Below are positions 36,663 to 46,491 of a stretch of 64,000 bases of DNA, piece by piece. Source of the DNA: Bacteroidota bacterium (GTDB taxonomy: Bacteria > Bacteroidota > Bacteroidia > AKYH767-A > OLB10); assembly GCA_016722525.1 (NCBI GenBank), contig JADKJB010000015.1, forward strand, positions 1 to 64,000, given 5' to 3'. Made by a program: the position numbers and the translations under genes. The stretch's first letter is position 1; every line of letters begins with the position of its first letter. Below the pieces are notes generated by a model. It saw only the letters and a list, made by a program, of their open reading frames with translations, was not told the DNA's origin and did no database searches.

Positions 36663-37136
36663 ATGAAAAACGATCCTCAGGAATCAGATAAGTTTAAGTT
36701 GAAAATGAATCTGGTTATTCAAAATCTGTTGTTAACATCCTTAGGCATGGTTAAGTTTGTGCTGCATCATGAATCGCATCCAATTTCAGAGGCAATCAGG
36801 GAATTTAAGCTGCTGGATTCAGACCAACTTGACTCCTTTTTCAAAGAAATTAAAAAAGCAAAACCCGGACAAACATTGGTATTTTCATTAGAAGACGAAA
36901 TTCTAATTTATACCATTATGGATATTTCCTGCAAAGCCTACTTAACTGATTTAGGTGATAAGATGGAATCTGTGAATTCCAAAAGACTGGAGGAATCCAA
37001 TGCTACTTTTTCAGAAATAAGAAACACTGTTTTGAAAGGATGTCAATTTGTGATGGAAGGTATGCGGGAATCGCTTTCGGGATATCCTGAATTTGACGAC
37101 AGAGTGGATATTCTGGATAATTATATTCTGGTATAA
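36663..37136 (+). CDS. Hypothetical helical protein
   Basis: 157 residues, no signal peptide or convincing membrane segment, mostly helical: 'KLKMNLVIQNLLLTSLGMVK' and 'DSDQLDSFFKEIKKAKPGQT', then 'EDEILIYTIMDISCKAYLTD'. The last 50 residues ('MESVNSKRLEESNATFSEIR') form a probable amphipathic helix bundle. I do not recognise a family. It is a single gene, convergent with the SanA-like gene 6 nt away, and is preceded by a promoter box at leaderless spacing, which supports it as a real gene. Confidence 0.6.
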   Translation: MKNDPQESDKFKLKMNLVIQNLLLTSLGMVKFVLHHESHPISEAIREFKLLDSDQLDSFFKEIKKAKPGQTLVFSLEDEILIYTIMDISCKAYLTDLGDKMESVNSKRLEESNATFSEIRNTVLKGCQFVMEGMRESLSGYPEFDDRVDILDNYILV

Positions 37137-37142
37137 CGCAAC

Positions 37143-37865
37143 TCAGATCCAACCATTTAATTGGTAGAAAATAATTGCTGCGAACTCCCGTAAGCAAGTT
37201 ATTTCAAGTTTCAAATAGTTCCAGAAATTATAACGTATTCCCATATAGGAAGAGATATCCGGTACATAATCTTTACCCCCTACTTTTTTAAGGTTATAAG
37301 TCAGATCAACATACATGGCATTTTCATAGGCAGAAACTCCACCTACATTTAAAAAATTTAAATTTTTAAACACTTTAATAGTTCTGTACATGTTTTCAGG
37401 GGAGGTAACAATTACTATTTTATTCATTGTTAAATCAGAAAAGGAATTTTTAAGTTCCAGGGCCTGCTCTCTGGTATTGGTACCTCTTACCATTTTATTA
37501 ATTCGAACTTTGTCAACTCCCATTTGAACAAGTACTTTTGACATCTCTTCAGCTGTAGCGCTGTCATAAGGATGAGTAATTATTATTTTACTGGATGGAA
37601 AATTAGATGCAAGTTGTTCTACATAATACAATCTAATGAGATTCGATTCAGAAGGCATACCACTCCCTCCAAGAAAAATTATATAATCGGGAGAAAAATT
37701 ATAAGAGGCATCAGTATCTCCCAACCACCTTTGCGCCTCATAAGGTAATCGAGTGAAGGCAATTAGAACCAGTATAAAACAAAACACACCCAAAGCTAAG
37801 ATCAATGATCTGAACCAACTAAATAACCTTCTAGCTACTTTGATGAATGATGCTTTGAATTCCAA
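37143..37865 (-). CDS. YdcF/SanA/ElyC family protein (DUF218)
   Basis: About 240 residues. One N-terminal membrane segment ('SLILALGVFCFILVLIAF'), then the DUF218 fold: 'DYIIFLGGSGMPSESNLIRL', 'SSKIIITHPYDSATAEEMSK', 'MGVDKVRINKMVRGTNTREQ' and 'MNKIVIVTSPENMYRTIKVF'. The Asn-Thr-Arg-Glu and Ser-Pro-x-His/Asn-x-x-Arg positions are those of the family. SanA/ElyC homologues act in envelope integrity and cell-wall precursor handling; the exact activity is unsettled. The start is uncertain: the first in-frame codon is a TTG and no ATG follows within the signal region. Confidence 0.8.
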   Translation of the reverse strand: MEFKASFIKVARRLFSWFRSLILALGVFCFILVLIAFTRLPYEAQRWLGDTDASYNFSPDYIIFLGGSGMPSESNLIRLYYVEQLASNFPSSKIIITHPYDSATAEEMSKVLVQMGVDKVRINKMVRGTNTREQALELKNSFSDLTMNKIVIVTSPENMYRTIKVFKNLNFLNVGGVSAYENAMYVDLTYNLKKVGGKDYVPDISSYMGIRYNFWNYLKLEITCLREFAAIIFYQLNGWI

Positions 37866-38126
37866 AGTTTTTAAGGCAATGTTACAAAATTGCTTTGAAA
37901 TTATTTTTTAAAAAACAATTTAATCAAATAGTATTGCGTTTTAGTTGCTATTTTTCAAAATTGTTATGAAAACAATATTGTAACATATTGATAATTAGCT
38001 TATTTTAAAACAAAACAGAAGCTTCCCGGGATCACACTAACCAACATTCCGTTAAACATGAGGCACTTTGTTTCAATATCATTTTTTATCCCTTTTCACA
38101 ATTCAAATTAATATACAATGATAAGC

Positions 38127-38134
38127 TACATTTG
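38127..38134 (+). promoter_or_regulatory. Bacteroidota -7 box (TACATTTG)
   Basis: Perfect TAnnTTTG, 27 nt before the PIG-L deacetylase ATG at 38162. The rest of the 296-base intergenic stretch 37866-38161 is AT-rich with nothing else recognisable. Confidence 0.55.
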
Positions 38135-38161
38135 TAAACTTAAAAATACATCCTTTCATTT

Positions 38162-40649
38162 ATGGTACGTTGCATACTATTCACTTTTTTAATCTGGACA
38201 TTCTCATTAAATACCTGCATGGCGCAAAATCCTGCTGCTATGAGTTCCAGTGAAATCATACAGGCACTGAGCAAATTAAACACACTTGGAACGGTACTTT
38301 ACGTTGCTGCTCATCCTGATGATGAAAACACAAGATTACTTGCTTATATGGCAAATGAACGAAAGTTCAGAACGGTGTATCTTTCATTAACCAGAGGAGA
38401 TGGAGGACAGAACTTAATAGGAAAAGAAAAAGGTGCTGAACTTGGGATGATACGTACTCAGGAGCTGATGGCAGCAAGAAAAACAGACAGAGCCGAACAA
38501 TATTTTACAAGAGCCAACGACTTCGGATTTTCAAAAAATCCTGAAGAAACATTCAGTATTTGGAAAAAGAAGAAATACTTTCCGATGTTGTTTGGGCCAT
38601 CAGGCTTTTTCGTCCTGATGTAATAATTAATCGATTCCCAACTACAGCAGAAGCGGGCCATGGTCATCATTCAGCCTCTGCCATACTTGCCTTAGAAGCG
38701 TTTAAAGCTGCTGCGGATCCCAAACGATTTCCTGAGCAATTGCAATTTGTAGAGGTCTGGCAGAGTAAACGAATATTCACTAATAGTTTCATTCCACGTA
38801 ATACCCCAACACCTGATTTTACCTATCATCTAAAACTTGATGTAGGAGGCTATAACCCTTTGCTTGGTGAATCTTACGGAGAAATCGCTGCAGAAAGCCG
38901 TAGCATGCATAAGAGTCAGGGATTCGGCGTACCCCGTACCAGAGGTAAAATGATTGAATATTTTAGAAAGATGGATGGTGATACACTCGTAAATGAAATT
39001 TTCCAGGAATAGATACCACCTGGAATCGTGTAAATGCAGATTCAGAGTTAGAAACATTGCTTAAAACTGCTCAAAGTACTTTTGATGCTACTCATCCTGA
39101 AAAAACTGTTCCGATTTTGTTAGCTGCTTTGACAAAGTTAAAAACAGTAGAAAACAAATACTGGAATGCTTACAAAGAAAATGAAATAAAGAAATTAATT
39201 TTAGCTTGTTCCGGATTGTACTTTGAAGCTATTGCAAAATCCTATTTTGTAACTCCCGGTGATTCATTTTCAATAGCACTAACAGCCATATCCCGATTAT
39301 CGAACGATGTAATCCTTCAACAAGTTAAAATATCAGGGAAAGATTCCATTTTGAACTTCCCACTTTCAAAAAATGAACTATTTACTTTAGATAAAACTTT
39401 ACAACTACCATTAAATACAACTTATACCAATCCACATTGGCTCCAGGAAAAGCATGAGCAAGATGCGTATGTAACAAAAGACTTATCGAAACGTGGAGAT
39501 CCCTGGAACAGTGATTATTTGTCGGCGAATTATATTTTTAAAATTGGAAATGAAACGCTATCATTCAATGTACCTGTGGAATACAAGTGGACAGACCCTG
39601 TTGAAGGAGAGTTGTACCGACCTTTTGAAGCTGTACCGCCTGTTACAATTAACCCATCTGATGAAGTTCTAATTCTTAATAGCAACAATCCAAGGAGTTT
39701 TCAACTGAAAATAAAATCTGCATCAGATTCCTTAAAAGTTAAAATTGGTTTTGATTTACCTAAAGGTTTTACAGTATCACCCCCAGAGTCACTGTTTGAT
39801 ATAGCAACAAAGGGAACTGAAGTGATCCGAAATTTTACTATAACCGCAAATTCAACTTACAATTCAACAGGTAAAACTATAAATACGTTAAAGCCTTGGG
39901 TTGAAATGAAAGGAAAAAAATATTATACTGAAGTAAACCGAATTGAATATGATCACATTGATCCCATGGTAGTATTGAAACCCTGCGAAATAAAATTATT
40001 ACCAATTGATCTAAAGTCGAAATTGTTAAAAGTCGGTTACATTGATGGGGCCGGTGACGAAGTTGCCAAATGTCTTATTCAAGCCGGATTTGAATTGAAA
40101 TTTTTGAATGAAGCGGATATTGTCAATACATCTTTATCAGAATATGGAGCAATTATCACCGGTATAAGAGCCTACAATACGCTTGATAATATCGATAAAT
40201 ATTATGAACCACTCATGAAATATATAGAAGAAGGTGGTAACCTGATTGTTCAATATAACACCAACAATTTCCTCGGTTCCGTAAATTCAAAAATTGGTCC
40301 TTATCCTTTTAAAATAAGTCGCGACAGGGTAACCGATGAAAGCGCAACGGTTACTTTTACCAAACCGGAACACAGGATACTAAATACTCCTAACAAAATT
40401 TCAATTTCCGATTTTGAAGGATGGGTGCAAGAACGTGGGTTGTATTTTGCAACTGATCTTTCACCGGAATATGAAACTATTTTGAGCTGGAACGATCCCG
40501 GAGAAAAACCGCTCGATGGAGGACTGATTATTGCAAGTAAAGGGAAAGGTCATTTTATTTACACAGGCATATCCTTTTTCCGACAACTACCTGCCGGTGT
40601 CCCGGGTGCCTACCGATTAATGACAAATCTTATCAACTTAGGTCATTAA
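38162..40649 (+). CDS. Secreted PIG-L (LmbE) family deacetylase, multidomain (two frameshifts)
   Basis: About 829 residues after repair of shifts near 38560 and 39012. Signal peptide ('ILFTFLIWTFSLNTCMAQ'), then the zinc-dependent LmbE fold: 'LYVAAHPDDENTRLLAYM' (AHPDDE zinc site), 'VYLSLTRGDGGQN', and 'AEAGHGHHSASAILALEA' (third zinc ligand and catalytic region). LmbE enzymes remove N-acetyl from GlcNAc-type sugars. The large C-terminal part contains an Ig-like NEW3-type domain and a GATase-like domain (from about residue 620: 'LLKVGYIDGAGDEVAKCLIQ', 'YGAIITGIRAYNT'). It is followed at once by a 40-residue membrane peptide and a sodium symporter, suggesting uptake of the released product. 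Confidence 0.88.
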
Positions 40650-40650
40650 A

Positions 40651-40773
40651 ATGAATTCTGAAAACGAAAAACCACCTTTATTCAAAGCATGGCCGTTGTG
40701 GTATGTTTTTGTATTACTCATTTTAGCTCTCCAGATTTTTATTTATTTTCAAATTACAGAATCTTATAAATGA
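40651..40773 (+). CDS. 40-residue single-pass membrane peptide
   Basis: ATG 40651, one base after the deacetylase stop; its TGA overlaps the symporter start as ATGA. A charged, Pro-rich head ('NSENEKPPLFKAWPLWY') precedes one transmembrane helix ('VFVLLILALQIFIYFQIT') and a short tail. Coupling on both sides by 0-4 base spacing strongly suggests it is translated. It could be an accessory subunit of the symporter, by analogy with small partners of other SSS or TRAP carriers, but that is inference. Confidence 0.7.
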   Translation: MNSENEKPPLFKAWPLWYVFVLLILALQIFIYFQITESYK

Positions 40774-42486
40774 GTTTAGCCGACTGGATTGTACTTCTTT
40801 CAACTTTACTATTTATAACTGTTTACGGTATATTTAAAAGCCGGGAAATAAAATATCGAAGGCTATTTATTGGGAAACAAAACCATGCCATGGTATACAG
40901 TTGGGTTTTCAATAATGGCAACACAAGCAAGTGCTATTACCTTTTTATCGGCACCCGGCCAAGCTTTTACTGATGGCATGAGATTTCTTCAATTTTATTT
41001 CGGATTGCCCATAGCGATGGTGGTGCTGTGTATAACAGTTGTACCTATTTTTCACAGGTTAAAAGTTTATACCGCCTATGAATATCTGGAAAACCGATTT
41101 GATTTAAAAACCCGATCACTTGGCGCTTTGTTGTTTTTAATTCAAAGGGGACTAGCAGCAGGATTAACCATTTATGCTCCTGCCATAATCCTTTCATCTT
41201 TACTTGGATGGAATATCTATCTCACTAATATTTTTATTGGAGGGATAGTGGTCATCTATACGGTTGCAGGTGGAACGAAAGCCGTAAGTTATACACAGCT
41301 TGGGCAGATGGTAATTATATTATCAGGAATAGGATTGGCAGCAGTATTATTATTTAAAATGTTGCCTGATAATTTGACTTTTTCAAATGTTGTGAGCATT
41401 GCCGGAAAAACCGGGAAATTAAATCTGGTAGATTTTTCGTTTGATTTGAATAATCGTTATAATTTCTGGTCAGGAATAATAGGAGGATTTTTTCTTGCTC
41501 TCTCCTACTTTGGAACTGATCAGTCGCAAGTTGGAAGGTATTTATCCGGTAAATCGATCACCCAATCCAGACTGGGTTTACTATTTAATGGCATCGTTAA
41601 AATTCCTATGCAACTATTTATTTTGTTTATTGGTGCATTACTATATGTATTCTATATTTTTCATCCGCAACCTATTTTCTTTAATAAAGTCGAAACTGAC
41701 AAACTTACAAATGGAACCTATAAAAATGAATTTGTAGAATTGGAAGCAAATTTTTCAAATGTTCAGGCATTAAAAAAACAGGAAACTCTTTTATTGGTAA
41801 AAGGTCTTGATGCTGAAGATGAAAAAATTATAAATGCTGCAACTAGTAACCTTGTAAAGCATAACCTCGAAAGTGATGCATTGCGACAACAAGCAAGGGA
41901 CCTCATAAAAAAAAACAATCCTATTGCTGATACTAATGACACTAATTATATTTTTCTTCGCTTTGTTACCGACTTCCTCCCTGAAGGTATAATAGGACTT
42001 TTGATAGCAGTGATTTTTGCTGCATCTATGTCATCAACATCATCGGAGTTGAACGCACTTGCATCAACAACAGTTGTTGACATTTACAAAAGAAGTATCT
42101 ATAAAAAGGGAGATGAACGCCACTATTTGAAAGCATCGAAATGGTCAACCGTGCTTTGGGGTGTTTATGCAATATGTGTAGCTCAATTTGCCAATAGACT
42201 TGGCAGTTTAATCGAAGCAGTTAATATTCTTGGGTCGTTATTTTATGGAACAATTCTGGGTATTTTTCTGGTCGGTTTTTATATTAAGAAAGTAAAAGGC
42301 AATGCTGTATTTACTGCAGCCCTGATAGCAGAAGGGATTGTAATCTGGTGCTATAATTATACCGCTATTTCATTTTTATGGTACAATGTGATAGGTTGTT
42401 TACTTGTGGTTGGTTTATCCTATCTTTTTGAAAGTTTTATGACTGATAAAAATTTATCAGATCGAGGTAAGATTATTCAGGAGTAA
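40770..42486 (+). CDS. Sodium:solute symporter (SSS family) with soluble insert (one frameshift)
   Basis: About 572 residues after repair of one shift near 40870. SSS-family landmarks: 'LADWIVLLSTLLFITVYGIF', 'WYTVGFSIMATQASAITFLS', 'VYTAYEYLENRFDLKTRSLG', 'IYTVAGGTKAVSYTQLGQMV', 'ALSYFGTDQSQVGRYLSGKS' and 'IFAASMSSTSSELNALASTT', giving 13-14 membrane helices. Between two helices there is a hydrophilic insert of about 90 residues ('FNKVETDKLTNGTYKNEF' to 'NNPIADTNDTNYI') not present in classic members. It probably imports a sugar or sugar acid with Na+. It is co-transcribed with the deacetylase and the small peptide. Confidence 0.9.
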
Positions 42487-42514
42487 TTTTTTTTGACAAC
42501 TTAAATCCGTTGCT

Positions 42515-42912
42515 GGGGCTGAAGCCCGATTTTATTTTATCGATTTACTACGGCCTGAAGGCCGTAGTTATTGATATTAGTTTAGTACTTAAGCGCTAAG
42601 TCTGTGGATTATGAAAATCGGTTTTGACTTGGGGCTGAAGCCCGAATTTGTTTTGTGATTTACAACGGCCTGAAGGCCGTAGTTATTAATACTTGTTTAT
42701 TTTTAAAACTCTTTGTCTTAGCTGTTGATAATCGGGTTTCTATTGGGGCTGAAGCCCGGTTCATTTTCCGTGATTTACTACGGCCTGAAGGCCGTAGTTA
42801 TTGATACTTGTTTATTTCTAAAACTCTTTGTCCTAGCTGTTGATAATCGGGTTTCAGTTGGGGCTGAAGCCCGGTTCATTTTCCGTGATTTACTGCGGCC
42901 TGAAGGCCGTAG
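42515..42912. repeat. Four tandem copies of a ~115-bp unit with two palindromes
   Basis: Each unit contains GGGGCTGAAGCCC (starts 42515, 42631, 42745, 42860; steps 116, 114, 115) and, about 33 bases later, the palindromic CTACGGCCTGAAGGCCGTAG (42548, 42663, 42778, 42893). The third and fourth units are nearly identical, the first most diverged. The palindromes can form GC-rich hairpins in otherwise AT-rich DNA. The array fills most of the 580-base non-coding stretch 42487-43068 between convergent genes. Short frames running through it are artefacts of the repeat. Confidence 0.92.
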
Positions 42913-43032
42913 CAAACGCTACTTGGTTCACTACTCTACGAGAAGTTTCTTGCTGATGAAAAACAAAACCAATAAGGGTTTAGATCGTGATAAAAATATT
43001 TTTCTTCACTTGTTGTTTTTGATATAGATGCA

Positions 43033-43070
43033 AAAAAAAGCTCGTTCAAATAAATGAACGAGCTTTTTTT
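43033..43070 (-). terminator. Intrinsic terminator overlapping the DUF2911 stop
   Basis: A perfect 16-bp inverted repeat (AAAAAAAGCTCGTTCA and its complement) with a 6-base loop, ending in a T-run on either strand. It touches the stop codon of the minus-strand gene and may serve both directions. Confidence 0.88.
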
Positions 43071-43947
43071 ACTTAAAAATATTTTCTACTTTTTGTTTTT
43101 TATCTGTTGTAGGTTTCCAATCAACTAGGGCTTTCTCTACTTGTTCTTTATAAAAGAAATTTGAAGATTTATCACCTAGTTCTTTTGACTTTAATGCCCA
43201 TTTGTAGGCGTCGTTTGGTTTATTCATAGCTGCAAAAAGTTGCGCCTTAGTCCAGTTGTTAAACCATTCGTCTTTCAGACCTAAAGACTGATCAACATAT
43301 TTCATACCTGTTTCATATTCTTTTTTATTATCCAAATAATAACGTGCAGCACTATTAAACGTTCTCCATGTTTTACCAAGTTCTTTTTCAATATTATCCT
43401 TTGCCTGCAAATCGGTATCTAAACTTACTACAAACGAAATCCTTGTTTTATCCCATTCCATATCAATAGTTGTTTGAGAATCGGAGAAGTTACTGAACAT
43501 AAATGCAAGTCGCTCACGAAATTCACATGCCTTAACCTTTACAACAAAACGAGCCTGGTCATCTTCTTGCTTGTAGGAATCAGCTGATGCAGTAAGATCC
43601 TTGCTCAAAATAACTGTAAACTCAGTCGCAGTAGGAATACTAAAAAGTGCGTATTTACCCTTTGGGATTTTATTTCCTTCAATAGTAACATCCTTTGAAA
43701 AAGAAATTTTAGTTGATGAGTTAGCACCTGTTCTCCAAACTTCATTAAAAGGAACTAAAGCACCAAAAACAGGCCTTCCTTTGACTCCGGGGCTGCTGTA
43801 TTCAATTCCAATTTCTGTTAAACCTACAGTTTGATTCACCGATGCCGAAGGGCTTGGCTGAGGCAATTGTAATTGTCCAAAAGATGATTTACCGGTAAAA
43901 ATACTTGCTCCAATTAAAGCTAGAATTACGAATGATTTTTTCTTCAT
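43069..43947 (-). CDS. DUF2911 secreted protein
   Basis: 292 residues, intact. A signal peptide ('FVILALIGASIFTGKSSFGQ') is followed by the DUF2911 domain (about 28-175): 'PSPSASVNQTVGLTEIGIEY', 'SSPGVKGRPVFGALVPFNEV', 'WRTGANSSTKISFSKDVTIE', 'IPKGKYALFSIPT', 'SDSQTTIDMEWDKTRISFVV'. The last 110 residues look like a small TPR-type helical region ('FNSAARYYLDNKKEYETGMK'). DUF2911 proteins are common in Bacteroidota and have no established function. Confidence 0.9.
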   Translation of the reverse strand: MKKKSFVILALIGASIFTGKSSFGQLQLPQPSPSASVNQTVGLTEIGIEYSSPGVKGRPVFGALVPFNEVWRTGANSSTKISFSKDVTIEGNKIPKGKYALFSIPTATEFTVILSKDLTASADSYKQEDDQARFVVKVKACEFRERLAFMFSNFSDSQTTIDMEWDKTRISFVVSLDTDLQAKDNIEKELGKTWRTFNSAARYYLDNKKEYETGMKYVDQSLGLKDEWFNNWTKAQLFAAMNKPNDAYKWALKSKELGDKSSNFFYKEQVEKALVDWKPTTDKKQKVENIFK

Positions 43948-44160
43948 GGTTTTTGATTAATTAAAATTTATAGTCGGTTGATTTAAAATATGAGTAAAAC
44001 TAGACAACAGATAAAAAGGCCATTGGTTAAAAAGAAATTAAACAATAAAAATTTGATAATCAATAACTTATGTATTTGTTTAAATAATTTGTAACCTCCC
44101 AATTCATACTGAGGTATAAGAAACTGTTTTTAGGGTTTATGATTTAGGTTATTTTTCCAG

Positions 44161-44190
44161 AAATGGCGCCCTGTAAGGCGCCATTTTTGA
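44161..44190 (-). terminator. Intrinsic terminator after the CbpA-like gene
   Basis: AAATGGCGCC and GGCGCCATTT pair as a 10-bp stem around a 6-base loop (CTGTAA). It lies 22 nt past the stop of the minus-strand gene; the T-run is better on the plus strand, so it may be bidirectional. Confidence 0.7.
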
Positions 44191-44211
44191 TTTGCTTTTT
44201 TTCTATACAGG

Positions 44212-45120
44212 TCATTTTGATTTTTCGATTTCAGCAAGTTGTTTAAAAAGGTCGATTTCTTTTGCAGATAAAATTTTAGGTAAGGTCACATTTACTTTAA
44301 CATACAGATCACCAAAAGTACCGGCATCTTTTGTCAGCGGCATTCCCATTCCTTTTAACCGGAGCACCGAGCCATTAGAGGTAGGAGGTTTAAGTTCAAC
44401 ATTTATTTTTCCTTTCAAAGTATTAACAGGGATTTTACCACCAAGTACAGCAACATACAAATTCACATTTACCTCACAATACAAATCATTGCCTTTTCTT
44501 TCAAATACAGGATGACGATCAACATTAGTTTTTATTAACACATCCCCTGACGGTCCTCCACCAGTACCTTTACCTCCTTTACCTTTAAGTCTAAGAATTT
44601 CGTCATCTTTGACACCAGGTTGAATTTTGATTTCAAGAACTTGGCCACCAACTATTATCCTGCGAGTTGTTCCTGAATAGGCCTCTTCAAGACTAACATT
44701 TATTTGCCCTTGAAGATCTTCACCTTTGCGAGCGGCATTTCTTCTGCCACCACTGCTATTACCAAACATATCGCCATAAGAACCGCCAAAAACACTTTCA
44801 AAAAAATCTGAAAAACCTCCTTCACTTCCAGAGTCATAAACTGTTCTTCCTGTTTTTCTGCGCTGCCCTGGTTGATTACGCATTTGCTGTTCATAGTATT
44901 TCCAATTCTCGCCTACTTCATCATATTTCTTCCGCTTTTCGGAATCGCTTAATACATCATTCGCCTCATTAATTTCTTTAAACTTATTTTCAGCTGTTTT
45001 ATCATCGGGGTTTTTATCAGGATGAAATTTTATCGCGAGTTTACGATAAGCTTTCTTGATTTCATCCGCAGAAGCTGATTTCTCCACCCCAAGAATCTTA
45101 TAATAATCCTTGTAATCCAT
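44212..45120 (-). CDS. CbpA-like J-domain co-chaperone
   Basis: 302 residues, intact. The J domain (1-68) has 'DYYKILGVEKSASADEIKKA' and the essential His-Pro-Asp in 'IKFHPDKNPDD'. A Gly/Ser-rich linker ('DFFESVFGGSYGDMFGNSSG') leads to the two beta-sandwich substrate-binding domains ('LEEAYSGTTRRIIVGGQVLE' and 'DRHPVFERKGNDLYCEVNVN'). There is no zinc-finger region, so it is of the CbpA (type II) class rather than DnaJ. It stimulates DnaK ATPase. It lies 16 nt downstream of the GH57 gene. Confidence 0.92.
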   Translation of the reverse strand: MDYKDYYKILGVEKSASADEIKKAYRKLAIKFHPDKNPDDKTAENKFKEINEANDVLSDSEKRKKYDEVGENWKYYEQQMRNQPGQRRKTGRTVYDSGSEGGFSDFFESVFGGSYGDMFGNSSGGRRNAARKGEDLQGQINVSLEEAYSGTTRRIIVGGQVLEIKIQPGVKDDEILRLKGKGGKGTGGGPSGDVLIKTNVDRHPVFERKGNDLYCEVNVNLYVAVLGGKIPVNTLKGKINVELKPPTSNGSVLRLKGMGMPLTKDAGTFGDLYVKVNVTLPKILSAKEIDLFKQLAEIEKSK

Positions 45121-45136
45121 AATTTACAAAAGTGTA

Positions 45137-46441
45137 TTACTTTTTAACTTTAGCGGCAGCCGACTTTTTCGCTTTCGGTTCTTTTTCCACAATTTTTTCA
45201 GTTAGCGCTTTTTTAGAAGTTTTAGCAATTGATTTCTTTGCGATACTTTTTTTATTATAAAAATTATCAATTGTTGCTTCAAAATCAGAATACACATTCA
45301 TAAAATAAATGTATGCATCATAGGGGGAATCGTAAGGGCTAAAATATTTGTGCACATCCCCGTCGCTCCAAAACTTAGTACACATATAATAGAAATGGTC
45401 AGAAGTTTGAAGTTTTCCCCAAGTTCGAATAAGTTCAGCATCACCTGTAGCCATTACCTTTTCTTCAAGGGCATAAAGTCTTTTTGCAGACTCTTGTTCC
45501 ATAGAATTACTCAACCATGCGGAGAGATCTCTTTCGGCATCCGCCCATGAGGTATAATCCTTCGCATCATACTCGTCTCGCGCCGGATACTTGGCTATAA
45601 CTTCTGAGGGAGTTAAAAAACCAAAGTCTTTGTGTTTCATTATTTCACCTGGAAGGTGTGACAGGAAATCAAAAATACCGGTACTTTCCCATTGGTGTTC
45701 ACCAAAGGTTTCGTAGTCCATGAACAGATTTAAAACTTCACCATTACCGGCAATCTTATGAACCCAGCTTGCGAACTTATCAGCAGTGAGTGGAAATTCA
45801 TTCCAATTGACATCAGAAAACCTGAATGCAATATCATCTGAAAGACTATAATTTTTTAAGAGGGCCTTAATTTTCGTGGTGCCTTTGGGCTGGTAAACAT
45901 AATTTGGAGTTCTGCCATTAAGCAATTTATCAACTCCTTCACATAAAATACCTTTAAAACCTAAATTTTCAATGTATGCGGCAATTTCATTATTATAAAT
46001 CAGTTCTGTATTTCTAAATATTTTAGGTTTTTGACCAAAATATTTTAGAATTTTTTCGTCATGCATTTTTACCTGTCTTTCAAATTCATCTTTAGAATAA
46101 ATAAATGAAAGTGAGTGATAATAAGTCTCTGAAAGAAACTCCACACAACCGGTTTTAGAAAGCTCAATAAAAGACTTCAAAACATCGGGTCTGTATGTTT
46201 CAGCTGTTCAATTAAAGTCCCGCTCAATGAATAAGCAATCTTAAACTTACCTTTTATGTTTTTTAATCAGCTCTAACATTGTTTTGTTAGCCGGTAAATA
46301 GCATTTTTCTGAAACTTTATTTAGAATGACCCTGTTTTTCTCATCATCTTCATAGAAATGATCGTTACCTATATCGAAAAAGGAATATCGTTTAATTCTG
46401 TAAGGCTGATGCACCTGGAAATAGAAGCAAACTGATGGCAT
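45137..46441 (-). CDS. Glycoside hydrolase family 57 (alpha-amylase type) protein (two frameshifts)
   Basis: About 433 residues after repair. The start 'MPSVCFYFQVHQPYRIKRYS' carries the GH57 His-Gln-Pro motif; 'EFLSETYYHSLSFIYS' and 'IFRNTELIYNNEIAAYIENL' hold the Glu-region motifs; the catalytic acid region is 'LNLFMDYETFGEHQWESTGI'. Shifts lie near 46250 and 46205. A Lys/Ala-rich tail ('KKALTEKIVEKEPKAKKSAA') closes the protein. GH57 enzymes cut or rearrange alpha-1,4-glucans such as glycogen. It is followed by the CbpA-like gene and preceded by a glycosyltransferase, the usual pair in Bacteroidota. Confidence 0.9.
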
Positions 46442-46491
46442 ATACTTAGTTTTTAGCGTTTATAATTAATACTATACATTTTATATCCTGA

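Noticed and set aside
42515..42912. Possible CRISPR array
   Set aside because: The unit is about 115 bases, the spacers are related to one another, each unit has two palindromes and there are no cas genes.
42725..43027. A 100-codon frame across the tandem repeat
   Set aside because: It is produced by the repeat units themselves (Gly-Leu-Lys-Pro type runs recur each period) and has no start signal or family character.
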